From positions 496,001-560,000 of the forward strand of contig JABYQQ010000003.1 of the NCBI GenBank assembly GCA_022605405.1: a stretch of DNA of 64,000 nt, written 5' to 3'. This DNA comes from Earliella scabrosa (taxonomy: Eukaryota; Basidiomycota; Agaricomycetes; Polyporales; Polyporaceae). Positions 22,770 through 34,652 of this stretch are shown piece after piece. Position numbers and translations under genes: made by a program. The stretch's first letter is position 1; the number at the start of each line of letters is the position of its first letter. The notes under the pieces are model-generated. The model was given only the letters and a program-made list of their open reading frames with translations. It did no database searches and was not told where the DNA came from.

Positions 22770-24028
22770 GGTTCGCGAGCGAGGAGGAAGAGAGCGGAAA
22801 CGACCTGTGTAGGTCTGGTGCAAACCCCAAGACCGCACGACGCTCTTATACCTCGGAGGCCGACATGAAAGAATGCGGCTGCGGTCCAAAATTGGAGGGT
22901 CTGAAGCAGGTCAGCCAAGTGGCTCGCATGGCCATCAGAGTTCTCCGCCCGCGCCGAGCAGCCAGGAACCTGTCTGCACACCATCGGTCACTTTCTTGAA
23001 GGCTAGCAGACCACGGGGACCTGTTTAGGATGGGCGCGTCGTTGTGCCCGCCTCTTCTCCGACGCAATGACTAGGATGTGCTTCCACGAGGGCCATGTTT
23101 GTATGTCGAGGACGCTGGTGAGTCGAGCTGGGTTCTGGAGCGGCCATCTCCCCGATCTCGAGAAGGAAGTGGGAGAAATGATGTGAGTGGTAACGACCAC
23201 ATGCATGCACCCGGCGGAGAAATAGGATCGTCTTCCCACATCGAAGGAGAAACTCGAGCTCCTACATAGGCGGAGTTGGTCCGGAACATTCGGCATCCCT
23301 CCGTGACACAGCTGCTCCAATCCGGCGAAGGTCAAGGGCTCGAGCTCTGCTGGTCGTCGGCCTGAGCAGCGGGCAAGCCGTGTCATGTCGCCGACGTGTT
23401 CCGGAGGGAAATTGCTCGGGTCGGGATGCTACATTGATATTTCATGCAAATACTAGTAGCTGCTCAAGCCTCGCGCATAGCCGAGATGTCGCGGAGACAG
23501 AAGGCATTCTTGAGAGCAGGGAGCCTTTGTGACAGATACAGGCACGCGCAGATGTCGCAGCGGGCAAGTTCGGTCAAGGTGGATGCAGAGGATTGAGTAG
23601 AGGTGTCGACAGTCCAGCGAGACGGAGTCAGCCAAAGCCATAGCCCACAGCCACCGGCGCCAGAATCCTGGATTGGGTCTCCTCTCGTAGATCGACGATC
23701 GTACTATACTCGAGCGCCACAACGACAACCAAACGCCAGCCTCTACGGCAGCGTCAGCCCACAACTACCTCCGAGCCTTCGAGTCATATGAGTTCTTGCG
23801 TGCTCTAGGACAGTCGTTAGGTTTCGGGAACGAATATCACATATTCCACGAATGAAATCCAATTAGGGTACGGCATATGCTGCAGCTAACGATACAGGCC
23901 CAACGACTCATGATCTCACGGTGTCCGAATATACAATGATACAAATGAATGGGAGCTGCACCTGCAGCTCGCGGATGAGCGTCCATGACTCGTGTATGGC
24001 GTTTGAGCGTCGGTCATCAGGAACTTCC
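22770..24028. other. Gene-free stretch upstream of PL8 copy B
   Basis: This 1.26-kb gap is the longest in the window. It holds the promoter of PL8 copy B on the minus strand and the 3' end of the SUR7-like gene. Several open frames of 60-130 codons occur, but none has splice context, family resemblance or a plausible composition. I see no transposon ends or repeat. Confidence 0.4.
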
Positions 24029-24952
24029 TCACGCCTTGCCAGCAGTGACGTGAAGCTTCGCCAGGGAGCAAACGACAGGCACAGCGTAGAATGCGAAGCC
24101 GACCCAGACCACTACAAGGATGAAGTCAGACATGCATAGACAATCGGAGCGCCGAGGGTAGTGCACTCACTGACGAAGCCGTTGCTCGTGTAGGCGATAA
24201 GCTGAGGCGCGTCGGAGCCCTCCTTGAAGATCGCACGGTTGAAATCCTCCACGGCCTTGCCGAACCACATGCGGATGACAAGGAACGAGGTGATGCCTAC
24301 CAACGTGTGAGCATACCATAAACACACTGCCACCTGAGCGCATAACAGACATACCAATGAGGAAGCCCAGCAGGCCGATCCAGGCGGTCGCCCGCTGCAA
24401 GCCCGGCTTCTCGAAGACGTTGCCCATCTTGCCCATCTTTCCGCGGAAAGATGTAAGGGTGAAGAGCATGAAAAAGATGACAGAGAAGACAAGCGAAACC
24501 GCGATGAACGCAGGGGTAGTCGCGGTTGGGGCAGTGAGCAAGTCGGGAGCATTGCTTGGAAGCACGGAGAGATCTGAGGTACTTCAGCATTTGCACCAAG
24601 AAGCTATGGACGTTGAACGCACCATAGGTAGGCGACACAGTGGGAGGTGTGCACGTCACAGCGGCACCGTCGTTGGCACGCGAGCAAGAGCCTAAAGCGA
24701 GTTGAGCATGAATTCAGTGGAAGGAGAGTTGATAGACGCACCCAATGCGCCCAGGAATATTGACGGTCCATCAACACCCTCTGACGACCTGGATTGCGTC
24801 AGCTCCAGGGAAGGCGAGACTTTGAGTAGCGCGACTTGTGTCGGGAAGAGAATGGTCGGCGCCAGGTAGGAGAAGAGGATGAGGATGAAGGATGTCAGAG
24901 ACAACAAGGGCGCGAGGTAGAGGTTGATGGCTTTCGAGAGTCCGGCGATCAT
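24029..24952 (-). CDS. SUR7/PalI-family four-span membrane protein
   Basis: Starting at 24952 with 'MIAGLSKAINLYLAPLLSL', the spliced protein has four membrane segments: 'LLSLTSFILILFSYLAPTIL', 'AFIAVSLVFSVIFFMLFTL', 'WIGLLGFLIGITSFLVI' and 'MVWVGFAFYAVPVVCSLA'. A cysteine-containing extracellular loop ('GSCSRANDGAAVTCTPP') lies between spans 1 and 2. This layout is that of the SUR7/PalI (Rim9) group, which sits in plasma-membrane eisosomes or acts in alkaline-pH sensing. At least four short introns interrupt the gene; each closes in frame, for example the junction giving 'SNGFVMVWVGF'. The C-terminus is short ('LHVTAGKA'). Which of the two family roles applies is not decidable here. Confidence 0.75.
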
Positions 24953-25740
24953 CGTGAAGATATGCTTATGCGAGGGAGGAGGCTAAAAGCGTCAAGCAGG
25001 CTTGCTGTCTAGTCGTAAGGATGGCGAAGTCTAGAGAACGTGAACCCTGCCGGCAGAGAAAGTTGGATGGGTTGAGGATGTCCGGAGTCGTTGACCTGGA
25101 TCAATGGAGGAAGTCCAGCGAGCGCGACAGGATATAAGTACTGGGTCGCGTATGCGCCCTGCCGGTGCTGCGCTGAGGCCATGTCGAGTAGTGTGCAGGA
25201 CAATCCGCGGAGAACAATAGAGGACAACGTCGGCGGGAATGGAAGCGGTCGACGACAAAGACTCGAGTAACGAGGGTGCCCACATCCCATTGTTCCATAT
25301 CCGGCCGCTATGGGCGCTTACTAGCACACAAACAAGGACCGCGTTCTCGCCTCTCGACTCTCCTATCGTCCATCTCATAAGCGTACTGGCCGCTGTCATA
25401 TCGAGCTCACTCACCTTGTATTTAGGATACGTATAAGTCCGGATCCAATGCACGTAAGTTTCCAGCCGCACCCTGCATTTGCGGGGCGCTCAAAATCAAC
25501 ATGACGGGTAGCGGCGTCCCGTGTCTGCGACCTAATCAGCCATGGGACTGTGACTCATGTGAAGATCATTCCTCCTGAGGCAACTCGAGGGTATGTTTCG
25601 TCTCTGACTCGTCAGCATGGCTGCTAATTGAAGTTTGGACGAACTCTACTTGGTCCCCTCTCATCCCTTATCACGGCTGCTACCTGCGCACTGGCAGTTG
25701 CACGGGCTTGTCTCTACCTTAACCACTGGATCCCAACACC
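24953..25740. promoter_or_regulatory. Divergent promoter region, SUR7-like / amidase 2
   Basis: This 788-base gap lies between divergent start codons. A 146-codon minus-strand open frame at 25031-25471 has no recognisable family or start context and is treated as chance. Confidence 0.4.
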
Positions 25741-27866
25741 ATGGCATCCGAGGCAACCAAACATACCACCTGGCAAGACCAAGTCGCTGACAAGCGACAA
25801 CGCCAGAAGGCAGCGATTCCTACGGAATGGTTGATACCGCCCGTTCCGGAAGAGCAGACGAACGTCATGGACGTACCGCGCACATGTGGACTACTCACAG
25901 AGAAGGAGCTGGAGATCACAGGCGTGTCGGACGTGTCTATCCTCTTGGACAAGCTTGCGAAAGCCGAATGGTCCGCGCTGGAAGTTACTACGGCGTTCTG
26001 CAAGCGGGCTATCATCGCGCATCAACTGGTACTTACGTCGAGAAGTGTAGGATCTGGAACTTATACTGACTTGGTACATTGACAGACCAATTGTCTCACC
26101 GAGATATTTATCGACAAGGCTCTGGAGCGAGCGGCTGAGCTCGACGCACACATGAAGCAACATGGAACTGTCATGGGCCCTCTCCATGGCTTGCCGATTT
26201 CCCTGAAGGACCAGATCCCTATCAAGGGTCTTGAGACCACGATGGGTAAACCTTTGTTTACGAATGGCAGTCAGACCCTTGCTCATATGTTGGACAGGAT
26301 ACGCCGCATGGATAGGGAAATACGCCGAAGAAGATGCCGTCCTCGTCCAACTTCTTCTGCGAGCCGGGGCAGTCCTCTACGTTCGCACCAATGTTCCACA
26401 AACGTTGATGGTAAGAGCATGTCAATCCAAAGTCAGTTCTGTAGATGAAACACTGCTCCAGTGGGGGGAGACCCATAACAACGTATTCGGTCGTACTTTG
26501 AATCCATACAATCGCAAGCTCACCCCAGGAGGCTCCTCGGGAGGAGAGAGCGCTCTCATCGCCATGCACGGCAGTCTACTGGGGATCGGTTCTGACATCG
26601 GAGGGTACGGGTTGACCTTGTTCACCTTCTACTGTCGGTCTCTGACAATGTTCTCCGTATAGCTCTATTAGGGTTCCCTCATACTTCTGCGGTTTGTACG
26701 GCTTCAAGCCCTCGAGTCACCGAATCCCTTCGTTTGGCATTGTCAACTCGCTCGACGGGCAAGAGTCGATCCCGACCGCTCTTGGCCCTCTGAGCACATC
26801 GTTCTCGGGAATCACGACGTTCTTCCGCAGCATACTGGACCTGGAACCGTGGAGGTACTGTCCGAACACTGTACCCAAGCCGTGGGCGCAGGACGACTAT
26901 TTGCTCAAGGCTCGCGATGGAGGCAAGAAACTTTGTCTGGGTCTTATGTGGGATGAAGGGTCCATCAAGCCTCATCCTCCAATTCTACGGGCTCTCGAAA
27001 CCACCAAGAAAGCTCTTGAGGCGGCGGGTCATTCCGGTCAGTGATAGGGCACATCTGACTTCCCGGGTGGCTGATTTAGAAGTCTAGTCATCGAATGGAA
27101 GTCGCTGCGTCATTTGGAGTATGTCGCTCTTGCGGTATGCAGGCATCGTTTCCTATCCATTGGGAGGACCGCCGTGTCTAACATCGCGACAGCGCTCTGT
27201 CTGGCTCTCGGACGGCAGCGAAGATTACAACTCATGCCTGACAACCGGAGAACCTCTAATCCATTCAATGGATCCCGAGGCCGACCCGAATGATATTCCT
27301 GCGTTTAGAGTCTCGCGCCAGCCGCTGAGTGCATACCAAATATGGCAACTGAGTAAGGAACGCCGAGAGCTGCGCAAGTCTCTGCTCGACCGGTGGCAAG
27401 CTACGGCATCCCAGACGGGCACGGGCCGTCCCATCGATGCGCTCATCTGCCCCGTCGCTCCCTACGCCGCAGTCCCTCATGGGCAGACCAGGTATGCTAT
27501 GATACGTGATGTACGCTATTCTTGCTTATGATCGATCACAAGGTCGTCAATCTACACCATAATCTGGAACACGGCGGACTACCCGGGTCTGATCTTGCCT
27601 GTCACAAAGGTCGACCCAACTGTTGACGTGAAGTCCCATCGAGATACGTTCTGGAGTGACGAAGATGAACATATACATAACATGTGTAAGTGGTGCACTG
27701 CTTCCTTTGCAGACCCTCCGAGTTCACGAGCCCGTCCACAGACGAACCAGAGATCTACAAGGGTGCTCCCGTTGGAGTGCAGCTTGTCGGACCTACGTTG
27801 CAAGAGGAGGCCCTCCTCGGTGTTGGAAGAATAGTAGACGCAGCAATCAAGGCATTCTCTGCTTGA
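25741..27866 (+). CDS. Amidase signature family enzyme (fungal acetamidase-like), copy 2
   Basis: The protein is about 560 residues from 'MASEATKHTTWQDQVADKRQ' to 'DAAIKAFSA'. The catalytic triad regions are intact: Lys in 'GPLHGLPISLKDQIPIKG', cis-Ser in 'TPGGSSGGESALIAMHGS' and the nucleophile in 'GIGSDIGG'. Further family blocks are 'YFCGLYGFKPSSHRIPS', 'GTGRPIDALICPVAPYAAVP' and 'GAPVGVQLVGPTLQEEALL'. About eight introns interrupt it, and the first ones match copy 1 in position. No signal peptide is present, so it probably hydrolyses small amides in the cytosol. With copy 1 in opposite orientation at 12.2-14.4 kb, the pair brackets uS3, the two PL8 genes and the SUR7-like gene. Confidence 0.88.
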
Positions 27867-28086
27867 CATGAGGTATCGCTAAAGACATGTTGAACGATAT
27901 GATGTATCTGTACGAACTGCCTAAAAGGGAGGCGTAGCGGGATGAAGCTGTTGCATAACAAGGACAAACAACGCGCCAACTGGCAAGCGACCAAAAATAT
28001 CGAACGGGCGCTTGTGTTCCCTCACACTCTGCAAGGCGTGCTTGGTTTCAGCCTTTGCTTCCCTACCACTCTTGTCTGGCGACAAC

Positions 28087-30649
28087 ATGTCTGTTGAGAT
28101 GGAGAACCCTGATACAACGAAGCCCTTGGAGGAGATTACTCTCCCCTCCGAACTGGATAACCTAGCGAAGCTTGTGAGCGAGAAGCCCGAGGCTCTAGCC
28201 ACCGGCAGCGAGGATCTTCGGAAAGCTGCTCTGGACGCGACAAGGTTCATCTACAATCTCGGTATGGCTGCTTATACCCTCCAGTAGCGTGCAGAAGCTA
28301 ACACGAACTCATGTAGCATTGAGCACCGAGAAGACCGCCTGCAGCAAAGTGAACGACCTCCTCACTTCCATCTCCCCCAGCTATGCTCCCCAGACACGCT
28401 CCCAAGCTGCCGAGAACAGTCGCAAACGCAAGCGCGGCTCGGCTTCCTCTCCTCCAGAACGGGTGGTGCCACTTATGAAAGAGACTCCTCTCGCCGAGCT
28501 CTTCGTGGATGGGATGAGCGACGAGCAGATCTGGGCCGAGCTGGAGCTCCGCGCGGAGAATGTCTGCAACCTCCTCAACTACGCCTTGGACGGGCCCACC
28601 CCGGGGGGTGAGAGTGCGGAGGACGGAGAGGAAGAAGAGGATGGGGACGACGAGGAGAAGGAGCGCGAGCTGAAGAAGATGCGCCAAGCACTCCTTGACG
28701 AGGGCTTTGACCCCGCCGAGCTGGAGGGCCTGGAGCTTGATGGAGATGACTACGAGGATGAGGAAGAGGACGATGATAGCGAGGAGGAGGAGGAGGACGA
28801 GAGTGAAGAGGGAGATGAGGATGTGGGTGCCGCCTTGGAGGAGGGCGTGGAAGAGCTCCGAGACCCGTCGTCGGACGAAGACGAGGACGAGGAGGACTTG
28901 GAGACGGGAGAACCATCGTTCCTGAGCGGTGGCAAGCGAACCTTCAGGCTAAAACCGAAGCGCGGGGGGCATCCCGTGTTGGACGACGGTTTCTTCGACC
29001 TGGCCGCGTTCAACGCAGAAATCGAGGCTGCCGAGTCGAAGAATGTGTCGAGAGGAAGGCTGAGCAAGGATGACGATGAGGAAGACGACGACGACGAGTC
29101 CGTGGACTTGTTCGCTCCTGTAGACGACAATGCTACGTTCGACGAGGAGGATCTTGAGAACGGTGGTGGTACGTCTCATTGTCCACGCTTATGGCTTCGT
29201 GCTAAGTATATCGGTTGCTACAGATTTGTTCTACAAAGACTTCTTCGAACCGCCTAGCAAGGTCAAGGCTCCGAAAGCGAAGAAACCGCCCAAAGCTGTC
29301 GCGGATGAGACCACCCCCTCGACCAGCAAAGTTCGCTTCCACGAAGAGGTGCGAGTCAGGAAAATCAAGGCAAAAGGGAAGAACCTCCCGGTTTCCACTA
29401 TGTTCTATGAAGAGGATGACGAAGATGAAGACGACGACTACGCTTATGAGGACGAAGAGGGCGTTGAGTCTGATGATGACGAGGAGGATGAGGGCATGGA
29501 CGAGGACGAAGACGATGAGATGTTGAGGACAGGTGTTGATGACGACGAGAGTCAGGACGACGTCTCCATGGAAGACGACGAGGAGTCGGGGCTGGCGACG
29601 ATGGAGCGTTTCAAGGATGACCTGTTCGCAGACGATGACGACGACAAACCCCAGGAAGGTGTGTAATATCTGACTGTACATTCATTGATGACCCAGCTTA
29701 TAACGCTCTTCTAGGTCTATCCACGTACGAGAAGCGCATGGCTGCTCTACGTGAAGAGATAGCAACTCTGGAGTCCGAGAATGTGGCGAAGAAGGATTGG
29801 ACGTTGCTAGGCGAGGCAACTTCACGATCACGACCACAAAACTCGCTGCTCGAGGAGGATCTGGAGTTTGAACGGGTCATGAAGTCCGTGCCCGTCATCA
29901 CGGAAGAGGTCGTTCACAGCTTGGAAGAACGCATCAAAGCGCGTATCCTCGAAAACCAGTTCGACGACGTGGTCCGGAAACGCCCTGTGGACGACAAGCC
30001 CTTCCTGCCTTCGCGCTTCTTCGAGCTGCAGGACACGAAGTCCAAGCAGTCCCTTGCAGAGATCTACGAGGACGAGTACACAGCAGCACAGACCGGCGGT
30101 GCTGTTGGAGATGATCGCGACGGGAAGCTCAAGAAGGAGCACCAAGAGATCGAGAAGCTATGGGAAAACATCTGTAGCAAACTGGATGCTCTGTGCAATG
30201 CTCACTTCACTCCCAAGGCGGTCAGTATTATCCCTCATCGCCAGGAATATCTCTCTCATCTGTTGGTCCTACAGCCTAAAGCCACCATCGCCACTGTTTC
30301 CAATGTCGCCGCTGCTACGCTGGAGTCAGCACTGCCCACCACCAAAGCAACCACCACTATGCTTGCGCCGGAGGAGGTCTACGCGCCTGCCTCGAGTGAT
30401 CTGCGTGCACGCAGCGAGCTCACGCCAGCGGAGAAGCGGGCGCTTCGCAACAAACAGAAGAAGGCGAACAAGAAGGCGCGCGACGCACTGGATAAGAGCG
30501 TGCAGAAGTTCGGGCGACCAAAGGGGGTTGGCGATGTGAAGCGGCAGAAGGAAGCCGCGCTCAAGACTCTCGTCAAGAGCGGGAAGGGCGTCACGGTTGT
30601 GGGTAAGAAGAGTAAAGAGGAGGGCAAGCGCGGTCGAGGCAAGACATGA
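28087..30649 (+). CDS. MPP10: U3 snoRNP protein Mpp10
   Basis: Four exons (28087-28261, 28317-29168, 29224-29658, 29715-30649) give 798 residues. Mpp10 is the hub of the Mpp10-Imp3-Imp4 complex in the small-subunit processome and is needed for 18S rRNA cleavage in the nucleolus. Family blocks visible are 'MKETPLAELFVDGMSDEQIW' near residue 125, 'DDGFFDLAAFNAEIEAAESK', 'DLFYKDFFEP', 'GLSTYEKRMAALREEIATLE' with 'KKDWTLLGEATSRSRPQNSL', and 'DDKPFLPSRFFELQDTKSKQ' followed by 'IYEDEYT'. Long Asp/Glu runs at about 28610-28910 and 29410-29660 are typical for the family. The C-terminus is Lys/Arg-rich. The start at 28087 is preceded by C/T-rich leader. Confidence 0.95.
28610..29660 (+). repeat. Acidic-codon (GAG/GAA/GAC/GAT) low-complexity tracts inside Mpp10
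   Basis: Several runs dominated by Asp and Glu codons encode the acidic segments of Mpp10. They are not a separate gene. Frame-shifted readings of the same tracts create spurious Ser- or Arg-rich open frames on both strands. Confidence 0.7.
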
Positions 30650-30963
30650 TCTATCGGGCAGCGTGCTGTATCCATATCATACATTTTACCTCATTTTTGG
30701 CGTTGCTGGTCCTGTCCTCGGCTGGTGTGCCGCGTGCTTCGTTCGAGAGACTAGAACCCCTCCAAAAATGCCACTAGAGCCTTTAACGAGCGTACCGCGA
30801 CTGAAGCACTCTTACACGTGACAGGTGTTGAGTACATAATGAAGCTGTGGCAGTCGCGCACAGCAACCAGTCTTTCCCTCCGCCCATCGCCTTCTCCGCC
30901 TCTCTCTCCCGTCTTCAAGCTTCATCCTCGTCTTCTCTCTTTCTTGTCTTACTTCCATTCGAT
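30650..30963. promoter_or_regulatory. Intergenic region with C/T-rich promoter of the Sec9-like gene
   Basis: This 314-base gap between two plus-strand genes has a C/T-rich stretch at about 30870-30955 just before the ATG, typical for highly expressed fungal genes. I see no other feature. Confidence 0.4.
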
Positions 30964-32196
30964 ATGTCTTGGTTCCGCAAGGACAAGAACCAGATTCCCG
31001 CCGTTCAGTCCGAGGACGCCAAGCGCCAGGAGCTGCTAGGATCTCGTGGCGGAAACAGCACCTCCCCCCGCCCGCCCTCCAACTTCTCTCGCTCGAGCTC
31101 CGCTACGTACGTCGCGAGCCGCGACGGCGATCCGTACAATGCTCCCAGCTCTGTTCCCCCGCCCCCGAGGAACTACGGAGACCGTTATGCACGCCAGGAC
31201 GCCGTCGGCGACATCTATTCGCGTGGTCAATCCAACATCGACCGGGATCGCAACGAGCTCTTCGCCGGGCACGACCCGAAGAAGGCAGGCTCTGGCAGAT
31301 TCTTCGATGACGGGCCCCAGAACCGTCCGGGGCGGCGCGGCACGCCACCCCCGGGCGAGGAGAACGACGAGGATGTGGAGGGCATCAAGCAGGACATGCG
31401 CTTCCTGAAGCAGGACTCCGTCAACTCGACGCGCAACGCCCTCCGTCTTGCGCGCGAGGCAGAGGAGACCGCCCGCAACACGGTCAACAAGCTCGGGTCG
31501 CAGTCAGGTGCGTTTCGCGTGTCTCATGGATATCAAGGGGCAGTGATGCTGACCCCGGCGGCGTGGCTGGACAGAGAAACTCGCGGACACCGAGCGCCAC
31601 CTGGACGTTTCTAAGGGTTACTCGCAGCAAGCGTCGGACAAGACTGATGAGCTGAAGCAGCTCAACCGGTCGATCTTCGTCCCGACGTGGACGCGCAACA
31701 AGGATGCGAAGCGCGCTGCGGAGCAGCAGAAGATCCAGGACCGGTACGACGAGGAACGCAACAACCGCGAGAAGGCGATGCGCGATGTCCGCGAGACCCA
31801 GGACCGCCTCGGCCGCGCTGCCACGTACGGCATGCACGACGACGGCGAGGGCATCTCTAGTGGCAGTGGGCGATTCCGCACCGCCGCGCAGCTGCAGGCG
31901 CGTAAGGACCAGCGCAAGCGGTACCAGTTCGAGGCGGACGAGGAAGATGATCAACTGGAGGACGAGATTGACGACAACCTGGACGAGATCATGGATGTGA
32001 CGAAGCGTCTGAAGGCGTTGGGCACTGCGATGAGCAGCGAGCTTGACTCCCAGAACTCACGCATTGACCGCATCACCAACAAGACTGATGGTCTTGACCA
32101 GCACCTCTTCACCAACACCCAGAGGGTGAGATTATATTTCTTGCGAGACGAGTCGTTGCTCACACATCATATGAATAGCTTAACAGGATCAAGTAG
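30964..32196 (+). CDS. SEC9: Sec9/SNAP-25-type t-SNARE
   Basis: Three exons (30964-31507, 31575-32125, 32179-32196) give 370 residues; the last exon holds only five codons ('LNRIK') and the stop. The N-terminal 130 residues are Pro/Ser/Arg-rich, as in fungal Sec9. Two Q-SNARE helices follow: 'EGIKQDMRFLKQDSVNSTRN' into 'ALRLAREAEETARNTVNKLG', and a second ending 'MSSELDSQNSRIDRITNKTD'. Its zero-layer glutamine is in 'DSQNSRID'. There is no membrane anchor, as expected. Sec9 pairs with a syntaxin and a synaptobrevin at the plasma membrane to drive exocytosis. Confidence 0.93.
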
Positions 32197-32383
32197 TCTG
32201 CGTTCACCCTTGCGCACAAGAGACGCTGTTGTGTCCCTCTACGTTGCTAGCTATCGGATGTCATTTTTTGGTCTACGAGGACTCGGATTGTCATACATGG
32301 AGTGTATATATGGCACGTATCGCATTTCAGGTGACCTGCACGAACGTTTTATGCGCTGCCGGAGTCGCAAATATACCCAGCAC

Positions 32384-33971
32384 TTATTTCAGTGTGGCGA
32401 AGCCAACAGCGTTTTGATCGAAGGAGAACGCTGAATATACGTTCTTCATGAAACTGTATGGGCACAATCAATGAGTGCGATCTTGGTAGGACGTGTTGGC
32501 AACATACCCGTCACCAATGAGCCAGACGTTCTTGCCGAGGCCGAGGTCTTTCGCCGCAATGGTACCCACACAGGTGGTAAGTGAGACTCTCCCGACATTG
32601 AAGCTGAAGACAAGACATGTCAGATGCGTGTACCGTCGACAGAACGCAGCACTCACTTCGCAGCGGAAATCGTCCAGTTCTTGCCGCCCCAGTTGAACGC
32701 AACGTTCGATGGCGTGGAGGCGCATGGGAACGAGTAGAAGCCGTTGCTCGAGTCGTAGACGGCTGAGCCTGGGATGTTCTTGTACAGGGACGCAACCTGG
32801 TCCGGGGGACCGTACACAAGCGTCGTGCCGGAGTCGATGATGGTCTGCAGGCCAGACGCGACGAGCTATTCCAGGAGGTCCAGTTAGTCTCTATATCGCA
32901 GTCCCAGTGTTGCGAGCCCACGAACGTTGTTCCCAATCACGAGCTTCCCACCGCCGATCTGCCAGTAGCCCGTCTTGCCAGAGACGGGATGCCACTCAAT
33001 AGGGCCCGAGTAGAGTGAGGCGTCGGTTCCGCCGATGTAGAGTTCAGAGTTTTTCTTTGCGAGCTTCATGCCGAACGTGGCGGTTTTGATGGCGCCCTGC
33101 GCCTTCGCAGTGTTGATGAACGGGCTTTGGTGGATGTTGGAGATGGATTGGTACGCAAGCCCCATAATGCCATCGGCAGCTTCGCCGGCGAGCGAGGCCG
33201 TGAGGTTGGTCACTGGAGAGAAGTATTGGTTGGTCGCTTTGATTCCCGCCACGGAGACTGCGACGAGGAAATGTCAGTCTTTAGATACGATAGGCGTATA
33301 GTCCATGAGAGGCGCGTACCTGTGTCGGTCCAGATGTTTCCTGCGACGGTGGAGCCATCCCCATAGTGGATGTTGAACTGCCCATTCCGTCTCACGCCGG
33401 TGGAGGAAGGCTGGTATTTTTGTTTGTTCGCACAGCCATACGCCGTGCAGTTGACCGAGGGGACCCATAGGTCGGACGAGCCGGCTAAAGCAGGTCAGGG
33501 CTGATGGTCGGTAACAGATCAAAGGACTTCCTCACTGTCGAAGTCTATCAGGAACTGTTGTCCTGGGGTGCCAATGGCGATATTTCCAGCCCAGTAGACG
33601 TCATTAGACTCGTCGGTGAGGGGCTCTGCCTGACGCTTATGCAACGGGGTGTATTCCATATAAGGTCTCACGTCTGCGCCTTCGTTGAAGGCGTGGCGAC
33701 CGACGTTCCTCTCGAGGCTCATCAAGTTAGCGCGATGTTTGCTACCGCTGCTGTCAGTATACGCTGGATGTAAGCAGTGGCAACGCGCTCACTTATGGTC
33801 GCGGACGACTTGTCGGACAGCCATCTCGTAGTCGAACCAGCCCTCGTCATTGGCGAGAGTACGCCGGTGTTGAGAGGTGACGCCACCTCCAAGTCCTTGC
33901 GGCACTGGACCAGCAGTGCAAGATAGAACAAGCGCGAGGGTTATGAGAGTAGCCTTGATGGAAAGCGACAT
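32384..33971 (-). CDS. Secreted pepsin-like aspartic protease (family A1)
   Basis: The protein is about 410 residues. The start at 33971 gives a signal peptide ('LITLALVLSCTAGPVPQ') followed by a propeptide. After a Lys-Arg ('PLHKRQ') the mature enzyme begins; it carries 'VYWAGNIAIGTPGQQFLIDF', the first catalytic DTG formed across a splice junction ('DTGSSDLWVPSVNC'), the flap 'FNIHYGDGSTVAGN', 'GIMGLAYQSISN' and the second catalytic motif 'TIIDSGTTLVYGPP'. The last exon is separated by a short intron and encodes 'FMKNVYSAFSFDQNAVGFA', the canonical C-terminal strand; stopping at 32468 instead would drop it. It is an extracellular endopeptidase, converging on the Sec9-like gene. Confidence 0.92.
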
Positions 33972-34652
33972 ATTGAGGATTGAGTTCCAGGAGCAATGAA
34001 TCACAATGTGACTGTTGGTGTCGAGTAATGTTGCGCGTGGGGATCGAGGATTGATTAGTCGACAAGTGGCACTTAGTGCGGGTGCTGTCTAGTCGAGATG
34101 CTCTTGATAAGAAGGGCTTGCAAGGTGCGGTGTTTGAGTGAATGTGGACGGGACTTGGCACCGCATCCCGGGCAGTTTATATACGCTGCACCCCCCTTGT
34201 ATTTCTTGTCGGATGCTGTCGTGCACTGCAGGTATGCGCCTGCAATCCCGTCGTGCATCCGGGAACGGGATGGGGATACTCACCAATGGTTATCCGACAG
34301 TCGGACTGGTGCGATCTTGCCTGCATCCTGCAGAGCGTTGATAGGTCAAGATTCGGACCAGAGCATAGCCGCCGGAAGGATTCTGAATGGGACGGGGAGG
34401 TTAGCACTGTTCCGGCGCGGGTCAGGTTCGAAACTCACCGAGGTTGCGCGGATCGACACAGGACCGAACACGACCACGTGACCGTTCCCTAGGGGAAGAG
34501 GCGCGTCACTGTCAGCGACGGAGGGCGGGCCTCGGAGCGCCCATGTCCGACACTAGCTTCCGCTCCGAGCCCCTCGCTACAGGCTGCCTGATGCGCCTCC
34601 ATACCAGTCTCCCCCTCTCTCTCCTTCCTTCACGACGTCCACCCCAGCGGCC
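33972..34652. promoter_or_regulatory. Divergent promoter region, aspartic protease / TPR-MYND
   Basis: This 681-base gap lies between divergent start codons. The last 80 bases before 34653 are C/T-rich. No supported coding region or RNA gene is visible. Confidence 0.4.

Noticed and set aside
23003..23764. Two minus-strand open frames of 103-127 codons upstream of PL8 copy B
   Set aside because: No conserved blocks, no compatible splice partners. I considered a degenerate gene remnant but could not support it.
25031..25471. 146-codon minus-strand open frame between SUR7-like and amidase 2
   Set aside because: No family match, odd composition and position in a divergent promoter. Probably chance.
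28575..29526. Ser-, Arg- or Pro-rich open frames overlapping Mpp10
   Set aside because: They come from the acidic codon repeats of Mpp10 read in other frames.
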